NCBI GenBank assembly: GCA_963678255.2
Contig: CAXXTW010000001.1
Coordinates: 496,001 to 560,000, forward strand
Reading direction: 5' to 3'
From: G963678255 sp963678255
GTDB lineage: Bacteria; Cloacimonadota; Cloacimonadia; Cloacimonadales; WRIO01
DNA length: 64,000 nucleotides
In this document: positions 46,547-55,796 of the stretch, piece by piece
How positions within the stretch are numbered: position 1 is the stretch's first letter
Layout: each line of letters opens with the position of its first letter
The notes under the pieces: generated by a model
The model's input: the letters and a program-made list of their open reading frames with translations, nothing else
Database searches by the model: none
What the model was told of the DNA's origin: nothing
Made by a program: the position numbers and the translations under genes

Positions 46547-47634
46547 TGAAAATAGATAATTTAATAATTCAAGATTCTCAGATAAAATTTAAAGTTGATT
46601 TATTACAATCAAGCGTAACAGATTTATATAATTCAATTTTAAAAGTTAATTTATCTCAAATCCAATCAATAGATTTATCAGAAGTAAATTTAATTGATAG
46701 TGCTGGAGTGGCTTTTTTAGATGAGATTATTACTGCACAACGAAATAAAGGAAAGACAATACAGTTACTCAATGCAAATGAAACAGTTCAATCAGCAATT
46801 CAAATATTTAATTCATTAGATCTCGAAGAGAGCCCAAAGCCTGCTTTTGAAGGCATTTTTGAGAAAGTAGGCTCATCACTTGTCTCTTACTGGGATGAGT
46901 TAGTGGAGATGCTTTTTTTAACCTCAGATATAGTATATTGGTCAATCGTAGGCCTCTATGATAAAAAAGGTCAGCGAAAAGGAACATTGATACAACAAGG
47001 TGTATTGATTGGAGTCGATGCCCTGCCAATAGTTGGCTTACTCTCTTTAATAATCGGTTTAATAATATCCTTGCAATCAGCGACCCAACTTAAGCAATTT
47101 GGAGCTAATATGTTTTTAGCTAATTTAATTGCCATAAGCATGGTGCGAGAATTAGGTCCTTTGATTACAGCGATAATCGTTGCTGGTAGGAGTGGTTCAG
47201 CGATTGCTTCAGAGATAGCAACAATGAAAGTAACCGAAGAGATAGATGCTTTAAAAATGATGGCTCTCAATCCATTACGGTTTGTTGTCGTGCCAAAGTT
47301 TCATGCTGTAACAATCTGTATGCCAATATTGGTATTATTCTCAATAGGTATAGGCATATTTGGAGGGATGATAATCGCAGTAACATATTTAGATCTCAGC
47401 GTCGTTTCTTTTGTAAATACATGTTTGGATGTGATCGATTTAAAAGACATAATTATAACAATGTTAAAAAGTATAGTTTTTGCTTGGCAGATTGTGATCA
47501 TTGGTTCACATTACGGTTTCCAAGTCACCGGAGGTGCAGAAGGTGTCGGTAAAGCCACAACCATTTCTGTGGTAATGTCAATTTTTTCAGTGATCATGAT
47601 GGATGCTGTTTTCAGTTTGTTTTATCTGATATAG
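46546..47634 (+). CDS. MlaE-type permease with N-terminal STAS domain
   Basis: A 362-residue fusion. Residues about 10-95 form a STAS domain (IQSIDLSEVNLIDSAGVAFL), normally supplied separately as MlaB. Residues 100-362 form the MlaE permease with about six membrane helices and the conserved SMVRELGPLITAIIVAGRSG coupling segment. It forms the membrane pore of the lipid ABC transporter. The start overlaps the preceding stop by one base (TAATG), indicating translational coupling. STAS fusion to MlaE is known in other phyla. Confidence 0.94.
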   Translation: MKIDNLIIQDSQIKFKVDLLQSSVTDLYNSILKVNLSQIQSIDLSEVNLIDSAGVAFLDEIITAQRNKGKTIQLLNANETVQSAIQIFNSLDLEESPKPAFEGIFEKVGSSLVSYWDELVEMLFLTSDIVYWSIVGLYDKKGQRKGTLIQQGVLIGVDALPIVGLLSLIIGLIISLQSATQLKQFGANMFLANLIAISMVRELGPLITAIIVAGRSGSAIASEIATMKVTEEIDALKMMALNPLRFVVVPKFHAVTICMPILVLFSIGIGIFGGMIIAVTYLDLSVVSFVNTCLDVIDLKDIIITMLKSIVFAWQIVIIGSHYGFQVTGGAEGVGKATTISVVMSIFSVIMMDAVFSLFYLI

Positions 47635-47643
47635 GAGACTTGA

Positions 47644-48384
47644 GTGGAATCAGTTATAGAAGTTCGAAATATGGTTGCTAAATACGGAGAAAGAACAATC
47701 TTAGATGATATCACTGTTGATATATATAAGGGAGAAGTAACCGTGATATTAGGCACAAGTGGTGGAGGGAAAACGACTCTTTTAAAGAATATAGTACGCT
47801 TAAATCAACCTCATTCTGGTAGTGTTAAAATATTTGGAAATGAAGTGACAAAAATGGATGAGTTTGAATTTCAGAAAGTATTAAAAAGGGTTGGAATGCT
47901 TTTTCAGAATGGAGCTTTATTAAATTCAATCGATATTTTTGAAAATCTAAGTATTCCTTTAGAACAACATACAAATTTGCCACCGAAGATCATTGAAAGA
48001 ATAATTCGAAAAAAACTAGCTTTAGTAAATTTGACTCATGCTTTATATCTTTTACCCTCTGAATTGTCAGGCGGTATGAAAAAAAGAGCAGCTTTAGCCA
48101 GAGCAATAGCTTTAGATCCGGAAATTTTATTTTTTGATGAGCCATCTGCAGGTCTTGATCCTATTACAAGTGCAAGTCTGGATGAATTGATCCTTGATTT
48201 AAAAAGATTGTTAAAGATATCCATTATCATAGTTACTCATGAGTTAGCCAGTATTCATCGAGTTGCAGATAGAATAATCTTTCTTGATAAGGGAAAGTTA
48301 GTTTTTCATGGAACGCTAATAGAAGCAAAAGCATTTGATCACCCTTCAGTAAAAAGATTTTTTGAAGTAGGAAAGATTGAATAA
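47644..48384 (+). CDS. MlaF-type ABC transporter ATPase
   Basis: This 246-residue ATPase drives the MlaE permease. Walker A is GTSGGGKTTL, the Q loop is GMLFQNGALL, the signature is LSGGMKKRAALARA, Walker B is ILFFDEPSAGLD and the H loop is IVTHELAS. A GTG start (47644) is used, with GGAG nine bases upstream. Two of the operon's genes overlap it end to end: its stop shares a base with the glutaminase start. Phospholipid traffic between membranes is the family role. Confidence 0.94.
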   Translation: MESVIEVRNMVAKYGERTILDDITVDIYKGEVTVILGTSGGGKTTLLKNIVRLNQPHSGSVKIFGNEVTKMDEFEFQKVLKRVGMLFQNGALLNSIDIFENLSIPLEQHTNLPPKIIERIIRKKLALVNLTHALYLLPSELSGGMKKRAALARAIALDPEILFFDEPSAGLDPITSASLDELILDLKRLLKISIIIVTHELASIHRVADRIIFLDKGKLVFHGTLIEAKAFDHPSVKRFFEVGKIE

Positions 48385-49301
48385 TGTCTGATTATCAAAA
48401 AATATTAAATAAGATCCAAGATAATGTTCAACCATTTTTTGGAAAAGGAAAAGTTGCAGATTATATTCCAGAATTAAGCAGTATATCTGGTGATAAATTT
48501 GGGATGGCACTATTAACGACAAAAGGAGAGCTTTATCAAGTAGGAGATGCCGAAGAAAATTTTTCTATACAAAGTATTTCTAAAATATTCTTTTTAACAA
48601 TGGCTTTGAACCAAATAGGCTCAAAAATATGGCAAAGAGTAGGCAGAGAACCTTCTGGAAGCCAATTCAATTCTCTCATACAATTAGAACATGAAGAGGG
48701 AATTCCTCGGAATCCTTTTATAAATTCTGGAGCACTTGTCATTGTTGACATGCTCTGTAGTTTATACGAAGGTCCAAAATTAAATTTATTAAATTATATT
48801 AGAAAATTATGTCTAAATCCCAATATTGAGATTAATGACCAGGTTTCAATTTCAGAAAGAATGACCGGTCATCGCAATGCCTCTTTGGCGTGTTTTTTAA
48901 AAAGTTATCATAATTTGGAAAATGAAGTTGATCATGTTTTAGATGTCTATTTTAATGGTTGTGCAATAGAAATGAATAGTATTGATTTGTGTAAGTCTCT
49001 CCTGTTTTTAGCTAATAAGGGTAAGCAGCCTGATACTGAAAACATTTGTTTAACCTATCGTAACACAAAAAAGGTTAACTCTTTAATGATGACTTGTGGT
49101 TTATATAATGAAGTGGGAGATTTTGCATGGAGAGTAGGTTTACCTGGAAAAAGTGGGGTTGGTGGTGGTATTGTTGCTGTTTTACCTGGTAAGTATATCA
49201 CGACAGTCTGGTCGCCAGAATTAAATAAAAATGGAAATTCTTTTGTGGGTATAAAAGCTTTGGAATTATTAACTACATATTCGCGAAAATCCATTTTCTA
49301 A
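48384..49301 (+). CDS. glsA: Glutaminase
   Basis: Glutaminase A hydrolyses glutamine to glutamate and ammonia in the cytoplasm, via a beta-lactamase-like fold with catalytic SxxK (S64-K67 in IQSISKIFF). Other signatures are EEGIPRNPFINSGALVIVD, ISERMTGHRNASLACFL, MMTCGLYNEVGDFAWRVGL and PGKSGVGGGIVAVLPGKY. Length of 305 is standard. The ATG overlaps the MlaF stop (TAATG), so it is translated from the lipid-transport message. Why these belong together is unclear. GlsA and GdhA (1808) would give a route from glutamine to 2-oxoglutarate. Confidence 0.95.
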   Translation: MSDYQKILNKIQDNVQPFFGKGKVADYIPELSSISGDKFGMALLTTKGELYQVGDAEENFSIQSISKIFFLTMALNQIGSKIWQRVGREPSGSQFNSLIQLEHEEGIPRNPFINSGALVIVDMLCSLYEGPKLNLLNYIRKLCLNPNIEINDQVSISERMTGHRNASLACFLKSYHNLENEVDHVLDVYFNGCAIEMNSIDLCKSLLFLANKGKQPDTENICLTYRNTKKVNSLMMTCGLYNEVGDFAWRVGLPGKSGVGGGIVAVLPGKYITTVWSPELNKNGNSFVGIKALELLTTYSRKSIF

Positions 49302-49320
49302 AAAAGAATAAGGAGTATAA

Positions 49321-50139
49321 ATGAGTAATCTTGAAACATATACAATTCATAATTATATGAAAGAGCATAAAAACAGATATCGTTTTTTTAATACTTTAAA
49401 ACAAAATTTCAAGAAATTAAAGTATGAAGAAAAAACTGATTCTATAGAAAATAGAAAAGAAACATGCAGGATCAGTTATAGGAAAGAGCTTGAGTTTCTT
49501 AGGAATAATGTACGTTATTTTCAGATATTTTCAGAATACAAATTAATGTTTAGCAGGGATAATCAATTTAGGAATATATATTTAATTAATAAATATGATC
49601 AAAAGAAAAAAAACATTGTCCTTTTAATTGAAAGCCCTCATCGCGATGAATTTCTCTATGAAAACAACAAAGTGAGATTTACTGGTGATATAAATGAAAA
49701 GACTAAAGAAAACATTCAAAACTTATTACACATAAAACTCAATATGGAAAAAAACTCTGTTTGGGGCCAACATAATGTGATGATCATTGCTGTGAGCAAA
49801 TTTCCTCTATCTCTAGGTGTAAATACAGATCTTTTCCGCTCTTTGAATTTTATTGAAGAGATGAAGCAAAATGGGCAGACACTCATTGATGATTTTATAA
49901 AATGTTTAGATAAAATCGGTAATCTTGAGTTTGTGATAAATTGCTCCGGTACAGGAACTAATATTCTGGATGGAACTGACGAAAAGATTAAGAAACAGAT
50001 AGAAGAATTATCTTTAAGTAAATATGGAAAATCAGCAGATAGCATTAAACAGTTCATTGATATTCTTGTAGAAAATGAAGTAAAGAAGCCAATTAAGAAT
50101 TATATTAATACTTTATTTAACCCTGCAGATTGGCGATAA
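49321..50139 (+). CDS. Unknown soluble protein
   Basis: A 272-residue protein I do not recognise. There is no signal peptide. The N-terminus is basic and helical. Residues about 95-115 (KKNIVLLIESPHRDEFLY) form a strand-loop resembling the first motif of uracil-DNA-glycosylase-like folds, and FVINCSGTGTNILDGTD (about 198-216) is a second strand-loop, but this is weak. A good AAGGAG precedes the ATG. It lies 20 bases after glsA and before ISL3 debris, so it may be the last gene of the operon or a transferred single gene. Confidence 0.6.
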   Translation: MSNLETYTIHNYMKEHKNRYRFFNTLKQNFKKLKYEEKTDSIENRKETCRISYRKELEFLRNNVRYFQIFSEYKLMFSRDNQFRNIYLINKYDQKKKNIVLLIESPHRDEFLYENNKVRFTGDINEKTKENIQNLLHIKLNMEKNSVWGQHNVMIIAVSKFPLSLGVNTDLFRSLNFIEEMKQNGQTLIDDFIKCLDKIGNLEFVINCSGTGTNILDGTDEKIKKQIEELSLSKYGKSADSIKQFIDILVENEVKKPIKNYINTLFNPADWR

Positions 50140-50166
50140 ATTTTTAAGAATTGTTTAAGAAAAAGG

Positions 50167-51474
50167 GGCACGACAAGATTTCTTATGGAGCTAAATTAAG
50201 TTTCACAGGTGAAACAGTATAGCTATCCTATAGTTATTAAAAGCTCTAAAGCCTCTTGCAATCGTCTTAATTTTCTGTATTTTGCCATTAAGGTTTTCAG
50301 ATATTGAATTTGATATTCTATGCTTAATATAATTACCTATTCCAGTCCAATGTCTATTAAACATCTCTGCTACATTTATCATGTGTTTTAAACCACTTTC
50401 TCGAGTATCTTCTACCCAATCGTTGAAATATTTTGTTGCTGTTGTTTCGTCAGTATTTGCAAAAAATCCTTTAAAAGTATCTTTAATTAACCATACCTTA
50501 CTCGTATCTAAATTCATGTCTTTGACTTCTGCAAACCTTAATGCCTGAGCATCTGACATATTCTCTATGTTCTTTAAAAATAAATATTTAGTATTTTTTA
50601 AACGACGATCGCTTATTTTCTCTAATTGTGTTGCTTCTAGTCTTCTTGTTTTATCAACCCCATCATTCAAATACTTCGACAAATGAAATCTGTCATGTAC
50701 TACATCTGCTTGTGGAAACATTTCCGCACTTATAGTCATAAAGGCTTTCCACATATCCATTGATATTGCTTTTAACTTGTTACAATTATGATTAGTTTTT
50801 ATTGTTGTTAATACGCTTTTGACGGATTCTTTTGTTCTATCTTCCACTACTTCAATTACTTTGTTATCTGTTATATCTGATACAACCGTTAAATAATGAT
50901 GTCCTTTTTTCATGCTCTTTTCATCTATGCCAATATACTCTAATTCCAGTTCTTCTCTTCGTGCCATACCTCTTTCTACAGCTCTTTCCATTATTGTATG
51001 AATTTGGCTAAAGCTTATGCGTAATAGTTCTGACACTTTGACTTGATTCACGGTGGCTTGTAGTAATGCTATTGAAAAACCCTCAAATAAATAGGAAAAA
51101 TGACTATTTGATCTTGCCCAAGGCACTTCAATGGTCTTGATTTCATGCTCTTTACAGCTTACACGAGGCACGGAGGCTACATGTTTTCATCTGTCAACTG
51201 TCAAGATGACGCCATTTCCTCATTTCTCGATGATTATAAACATAACTCTCTTGATTACATTCAGGACATAGTCCTATTTTTTGATGAATATTTTAAAGTA
51301 ACTATTACTTCAAATTTCTCGATATCCATTTCTACATTACATACTTCCCAAGGAGATTCTATCCCTAGAAGTTCATTATAAAATTCTGTTGTTGTTTTCA
51401 TATTATTCTATTTTTTATTTATAAATAATTTTATGTCAATCTATAAATGACTTCACAATCTTTCTTGTTGTGCC
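50167..51474 (-). mobile_element. Decayed ISL3-family insertion sequence
   Basis: Imperfect terminal inverted repeats GGCACGACAAGATTTCTTA (left) and GGCACAACAAGAAAGATTG (right, reversed) enclose 1308 bases with one transposase. No matching 8-base duplication flanks the ends, suggesting age or rearrangement. Confidence 0.75.
50178..51401 (-). pseudogene. ISL3-family transposase, broken
   Basis: The main open part (50203-51171) is a DDE transposase of the ISL3 type: EYIGIDEKSMKKGHHYLTV, SMDMWKAFMTISAEMFPQ (DMW), VHDRFHLSKYLNDGVDKTRR and the C-terminal SENLNGKIQKIKTIARGFR. Upstream the zinc-finger region (LCPECNQES, RKWRHLD) is cut by at least two frameshifts (near 51185 and 51290) and a TGA after HLDS. 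The C-terminus stops at a TGA where family members read Gly (LFHLG...), with KLNLAP following. Three or more lesions show it is inactive. Confidence 0.85.
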
Positions 51475-51508
51475 ATTAAAGTTTATTCTGCTTGGCACAA
51501 TTTGGTTC

Positions 51509-51657
51509 GTTTATTTTGTATCAAGACAAAAGAAATGAACAATACCATCTCCAAGAAATATCCATCTCTTCTCTAATAGATGTCAATTTTTTAAAAGGAC
51601 AATCTCAAAACAAGGTGTTTCATCTTTACCAAACAGGCAACAACCTGATATGAGCTC
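51509..51657 (-). repeat. Solitary inverted copy of the 206-bp repeat element
   Basis: This matches, on the minus strand, the block from GAGCTCATATCAGG to TCTTGATACAAAATAAAC of the array at 15-20 kb, including the hairpin CAGGTTGTTGCCTG and AAACACCTTGTTTTGAG. It stops exactly at GAGCTC and lacks the left palindrome arm, as does the first unit of the array. It abuts the truncated IS1634-type gene fragment on its right. Confidence 0.88.
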
Positions 51658-51896
51658 TTATGATGATTATGACTTTGTGCTTAGCTGTTTATTCAGCATT
51701 AGAATACAAAGCGCGTAAAGTATTAAAAGAAAAACTTATTAATAACCCTACTATGAAGTGGGTATTTTCGTGCTTTATGGATGTTGTGATTTTGACTATT
51801 AAACCTGACAATCAAATAATTATTAAAAATCTGCAACAAAAACATCACTCTATTTTGCATGCATTAGGACAAAATTATGAAAAATATTATTTGTAG
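51658..51896 (+). pseudogene. C-terminal fragment of an IS1634-family transposase
   Basis: The 78 codons read MMIMTLCLAVYSALEYKARK and NNPTMKWVFSCFMDVV, then a C-terminal tail NLQQKHHSILHALGQNYEKY. This matches the end of DUF4277/IS1634-type transposases (MTLCLLVY..., PTMRWVF...). Everything upstream is replaced by the repeat element, so the repeat or a rearrangement truncated the gene. Confidence 0.75.
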
Positions 51897-52116
51897 AAAA
51901 TTTCAATTGCTGAAGGTAGGGTATAAATAAATTTATTGTCAATTATTACTGATAATCTCGATTAAATTGGTAAAATTATCTTTAGACTCTTGACTCTCAC
52001 ATCGGAGTGGTGGTTTATTCAAAATGGGATAGTTGTGCATTTTGACATGAATAATCAATAGAGTTCTTGACAAGAATAAAATAGTAAAATTTATTGTATA
52101 AAAAAAGGATAAAAAT
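51897..52116. other. Intergenic with possible IS-end debris and Wzz promoter
   Basis: A stretch near 52000-52060 (TCGGAGTGGTGGTTTATTC) resembles the GTGGTTCA-rich end of an IS21-type element (compare 57610-57660). TTGACA at 52067-52072 with TTTATT at 52090 is a plausible promoter for the chain-length gene. Confidence 0.4.
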
Positions 52117-53238
52117 ATGTATCATATTAAAATAAAATCTATTTTCAAAACTCTATACAATAATCGTAAATTTATAATTATTTTTACTTCTGTTTGTTCA
52201 ATTATAGCAGTATTATATAGTTTATTTGCTACTCAATATTGGACATCTTCAATATCCTTCAAAATGACTGATACTGCTAGCTCAAGTATTCCATTCAATT
52301 CAGCAATGCTTAGTTCCATAAGTTCTTCATTTTTAGGTGATCAGACTTTAGATTTAGATACTTATATTGCCATCTTAACCAGCAGGGATTTTAAAACGAA
52401 AATTATAAATGAATTTAAACTTATCGATTATTTCAAAATCACAAAAAAAGATACTCTACAAATCAAAGAGTTAGCAATTAAAAGTTTAAAAAATGAGTAT
52501 CGCGTTGAATTAAATAAAGAAACTGATATCATTACTATCAATTCAACTACAAAAGACAAGTATTTATCATACAACATTGTAAATTATGCATTTAACTATT
52601 TTGATCATTATAATCGGGTCACAAAGAAAACAAAAGGTAGAGAAGAGCGAATCTTTTTAGAAGTTCGAATTAAAGAAGTTAATACAAAAATTGACTCTTT
52701 AAGTAAAGCTATTGTTGAGTTCCAGAAGAAAAACAACAGTATCGAATTAACAGAACAAACGAAAGCATCCCTTGAAATATATTCTTCAATAGTAGCAGAA
52801 AAAACAAAAAATGAGATTGAATACGAGTATTTAAAAAAATACTTAACTGAAGACAATAGCACGCTATCGGAAACAAAAGAAAAAATTAATAGTTATAAAA
52901 AGAAAATTGAAGCAATAGAAGACAAATCTTCAAATAATGAGTTATCAAAATTCTTTATCAATTTAGAAAATTTCCCAGATGCATACAGAGAATATGCCAT
53001 CCTTGATATGCAATTAACAATTCAAAAATCGATCTTTGAGATATTATATCCTCAATATGAATCCTCCAAACTTCAGGAAATGAAAGATATTCCAACAATC
53101 GATATAATAGACAGTGCTTATGTACCAGGATTCAGGACAAAACCCAAAAGAATGATTATCTGCATCATAAGTTTTTTATTATCTTTATTCTTATCATCAG
53201 GATACACTCTTATTAAAGATAAAATTATTGTTAAATAA
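52117..53238 (+). CDS. Polysaccharide chain-length determinant (Wzz family)
   Basis: A 373-residue inner-membrane protein with TM1 (about 19-38), a large periplasmic coiled-coil domain (45-335) and TM2 (about 349-368) preceded by the proline-rich VPGFRTKPKRM. This is the Wzz/polysaccharide co-polymerase layout. It sets the length of O-antigen or capsule chains made by a Wzy polymerase. No tyrosine-kinase domain is attached. The O-antigen ligase/polymerase-type gene follows three bases later, so they form an operon. Confidence 0.9.
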   Translation: MYHIKIKSIFKTLYNNRKFIIIFTSVCSIIAVLYSLFATQYWTSSISFKMTDTASSSIPFNSAMLSSISSSFLGDQTLDLDTYIAILTSRDFKTKIINEFKLIDYFKITKKDTLQIKELAIKSLKNEYRVELNKETDIITINSTTKDKYLSYNIVNYAFNYFDHYNRVTKKTKGREERIFLEVRIKEVNTKIDSLSKAIVEFQKKNNSIELTEQTKASLEIYSSIVAEKTKNEIEYEYLKKYLTEDNSTLSETKEKINSYKKKIEAIEDKSSNNELSKFFINLENFPDAYREYAILDMQLTIQKSIFEILYPQYESSKLQEMKDIPTIDIIDSAYVPGFRTKPKRMIICIISFLLSLFLSSGYTLIKDKIIVK

Positions 53239-53241
53239 ATA

Positions 53242-54510
53242 ATGAAATTTAAAATTTCCATTTTTATATCAATTATATTGATATTTTTCCTTTCTTCTTT
53301 TCTTTCACTTTTATCAGTTGATAAAATCATTGTTCTATTAATTTTATCTTTAATGGGTTTGTTCATTTTATGTCAAAAAATAAACTATAGAATTCTTTTT
53401 ATATATTTAGTTCCTCTTCTTTTTTTAAAAACGATAAATTTCCTATATTATATCTTGATTTTTATACTCTTTTTTATCATTATTTTCAATTTTATAAAAA
53501 CTAAAAAAATCTTGATTCCTTATCCCATATTTTTGGTTTTCCTTTTTATAGCTTCAATTATTGGTTTAGCTGAAGCAAGAGTTTTTAATGAAGGTATAGA
53601 ATATTTCAATATTTATTTTGTCATTCCATCTGTGATGATCATCTTTATAAATAATATTGAATTTTCTCTAAAAGAAATACATTTATTACTTCGTAATTTC
53701 ATTGTGATTAGTGTAATATTAGCTGTAATTGGAATATATCTTGCCATAATAACAAATGAAAGAGTTGGTTCTTTATGGATTACAGCTATGACGATAAATG
53801 CCTTTTATATGATGTTTTTCTTCATAACAGTGGGATTCCTTTTAATCAGTAAAAACAAAATAAAATCACTTTTTCTTTTTTCTGTATTATTAATCATTTT
53901 TGCAGGAATGATCTTTACTTATACCAGAATGGCTCTATTAGGTGCAATTTTTGGATTATTTTTAATATTTATAAAAATAAAGTATTTAAGAAAAATTGGA
54001 CTTTATTTCTTAATATTTTCACCAGTTTTAATTCCTCCCGAATTGATAGGCAGAATTGCACTTGCCTTTCATGGCGATGTTTCAATCCTGATAAGAATAG
54101 TCGCATGGTACTATTCATACGGAATCATCAAGGATCATCCACTTTTTGGAATTGGTTTTAACACTTTTTTTCACTGGTATAAAAATATTGTTCCCCTAAA
54201 AATATTGTATGCAGAACATCCTCACAATCTTTATATTAGAATTTTGGTTGAAATGGGTCTTTTTGGTTTTATTTCCTACTTTTCCTTAATATTTGTGAGC
54301 ATAAAAGACTATTATAAATCAATTGATTTTTCAAAATCATATTCAAGTTTTAGTTACAGTTTGATTATATCTCTTGTTTCTGTTTTATTCTCGTGTTTGA
54401 CTGATGTTTTTGTTTCACACATACAGATTGCTATTCCCTTCTGGATAATGGTTTCTATTTTGATTAAACTCAATTCAAAAAACAAACAAGAGTTATTAAT
54501 AGAATTCTGA
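53242..54510 (+). CDS. O-antigen ligase / polymerase family membrane protein
   Basis: A 422-residue membrane protein with about ten to twelve helices and the conserved Wzy_C periplasmic loop containing HPLFGIGFNTFFHWY and AEHPHNLYIRILVEMGLFGF, with a catalytic-type His. GMIFTYTRMALLGA is the preceding conserved loop. It either polymerises repeat units (Wzy) or ligates glycan to lipid A-core (WaaL); the family motif does not separate them. Its partner upstream is Wzz-like, favouring Wzy. IS21 debris follows. Confidence 0.88.
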   Translation: MKFKISIFISIILIFFLSSFLSLLSVDKIIVLLILSLMGLFILCQKINYRILFIYLVPLLFLKTINFLYYILIFILFFIIIFNFIKTKKILIPYPIFLVFLFIASIIGLAEARVFNEGIEYFNIYFVIPSVMIIFINNIEFSLKEIHLLLRNFIVISVILAVIGIYLAIITNERVGSLWITAMTINAFYMMFFFITVGFLLISKNKIKSLFLFSVLLIIFAGMIFTYTRMALLGAIFGLFLIFIKIKYLRKIGLYFLIFSPVLIPPELIGRIALAFHGDVSILIRIVAWYYSYGIIKDHPLFGIGFNTFFHWYKNIVPLKILYAEHPHNLYIRILVEMGLFGFISYFSLIFVSIKDYYKSIDFSKSYSSFSYSLIISLVSVLFSCLTDVFVSHIQIAIPFWIMVSILIKLNSKNKQELLIEF

Positions 54511-54621
54511 TTTGGGAACATTTTTGCATTAACTACAAACAATCAAATCTAAAGGAAGAGTTTTATGAGATCAGTTGTTTTACTATTTATGAGTTGTTTG
54601 TTAATTTTAATTGACAGATGA

Positions 54622-54714
54622 GCCAAACAGGGAGTAATCCTTACCTTACTTTGGAGTGAATACTGTAAGCAATCTCGTTCTGAATGCTTAATTCCATATC
54701 AACATACACAATGA
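54622..54714 (+). pseudogene. istA fragment of an IS21-type element
   Basis: Thirty codons reading GVILTLLWSEYCKQSRSECL then IPYQHTQ resemble the N-terminal region of IS21-family IstA proteins. The frame ends in TGA right before the left end of a second IS21-type element. On the other side of that element, at 57111, an istB fragment continues on the same strand, so both may belong to one older element that was split and deleted. Confidence 0.5.
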
Positions 54715-54801
54715 ATATTACGTTCTCAGAGAGCTGTTTATGTCAACTTGAAAATGCAATAAAAAGGCAATCTCAAAATGTATGAAAACATCAAATTCAA
54801 C

Positions 54802-55560
54802 CTACATTTTTGTATGTTTTTCTGATTGAATTTTATCTTTTATCCGATATGATTGACCTGTAATTTTTATAATTTTTGAATGATGTATCAAACGATCTAA
54901 AATTGCATTTGCAATGATAGGGTCACCAAAGATTTCACCCCACTTGCTAAAAGTCTGATTTGTCGTAATAATCGTTGTTTTTTTCTCATATCGTTTAGAT
55001 ATTAATTAAAAAAATAAATTAGCTCCTTGTTTATCTACAGGCAAATAACCGATCTCATCGATAATAAGTACTTTATATTTTGAATAAAAAAGCAATTTTT
55101 GATCGAGTTTGTTCTCGTAATGAGCTTTATTTAATATGGAAATTAGTTTGAGAAAATTAATAAAATAAGTGCTATATCTTTTCCCTGCAGCTATTCTTCC
55201 TATTGCTATAGATAAATGAGTTTTACCTACTCCGCTTGAACCTACAAATAAGAGGTTCTCATTTTTTTCAATAAATCGTAAACTTGCCAGATCCATAATT
55301 TCATTTTTGTTTATCGAAGTTTGAAAATCAAAATCAAAATTATCTAAATCCCTCTCAAAAGGGAAGGCTGCAACTTTTATATTGGCTATTGATGCTCTTT
55401 TGTCTTTAAATAAGATTTCTTTGTCAGTTAATGTAGTGAGAGCATCAATAAATGAAATATTATTTTTTGATATTTCATCCAGATAATCAGGCATTATACT
55501 TTTGATTTTCTCTAAGTTTAGTATTTCAAGGTTTTTTAAAAGTCGAATATAATTTGTCAT
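54802..55560 (-). pseudogene. istB: istB ATPase with internal stop
   Basis: IstB is the ATP-binding helper of IS21 transposition. An N-terminal helical domain is followed by Walker A VGSSGVGKTHLSIAIG and Walker B VLIIDEIGYLPVDKQGANLFF. There a TAA (55006-55008) interrupts the frame, after which LISKRYEKKTTIITTNQTF and IANAILDRLIHH continue in the same frame to 54802. A CAA-to-TAA change explains it. The full length of 252 codons fits the family. Inactive unless the stop is read through. Confidence 0.88.
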
Positions 55561-55599
55561 TGCTTACTCCTTTCATTTTATCTTTACAAGTTAGTTTTA

Positions 55600-55744
55600 G
55601 CTTTAACGTTTTGTGGATAAGTCGATTTAAAATTTATCCACTATCCACACTGATAGGAGCAACAAAGTGCTTTGCTCCAGCAGTGGTGTGGATAGTGTTC
55701 ATTTTAGATAAATTTCAGACTTATCCACGAAACAATGTTAAAGC
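55600..55744. repeat. 145-base palindromic element between istA and istB
   Basis: Nested inverted arms: GCTTTAAC (55600) with GTTAAAGC (55737), GTGGATAAGTC (55613) with GACTTATCCAC (55718), CCACTATCCACAC (55638) with GTGTGGATAGTG (55686), and GGAGCA with TGCTCC at the tip. The arms pair along nearly the whole length, forming one long hairpin. IS21 elements normally have istA and istB adjacent or overlapping, so this looks like an inserted MITE-like palindrome. Confidence 0.8.
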
Positions 55745-55796
55745 GAACTTTAAATACACAACTATTTGTCTATTAAAGAACAAATGATGATATTTT

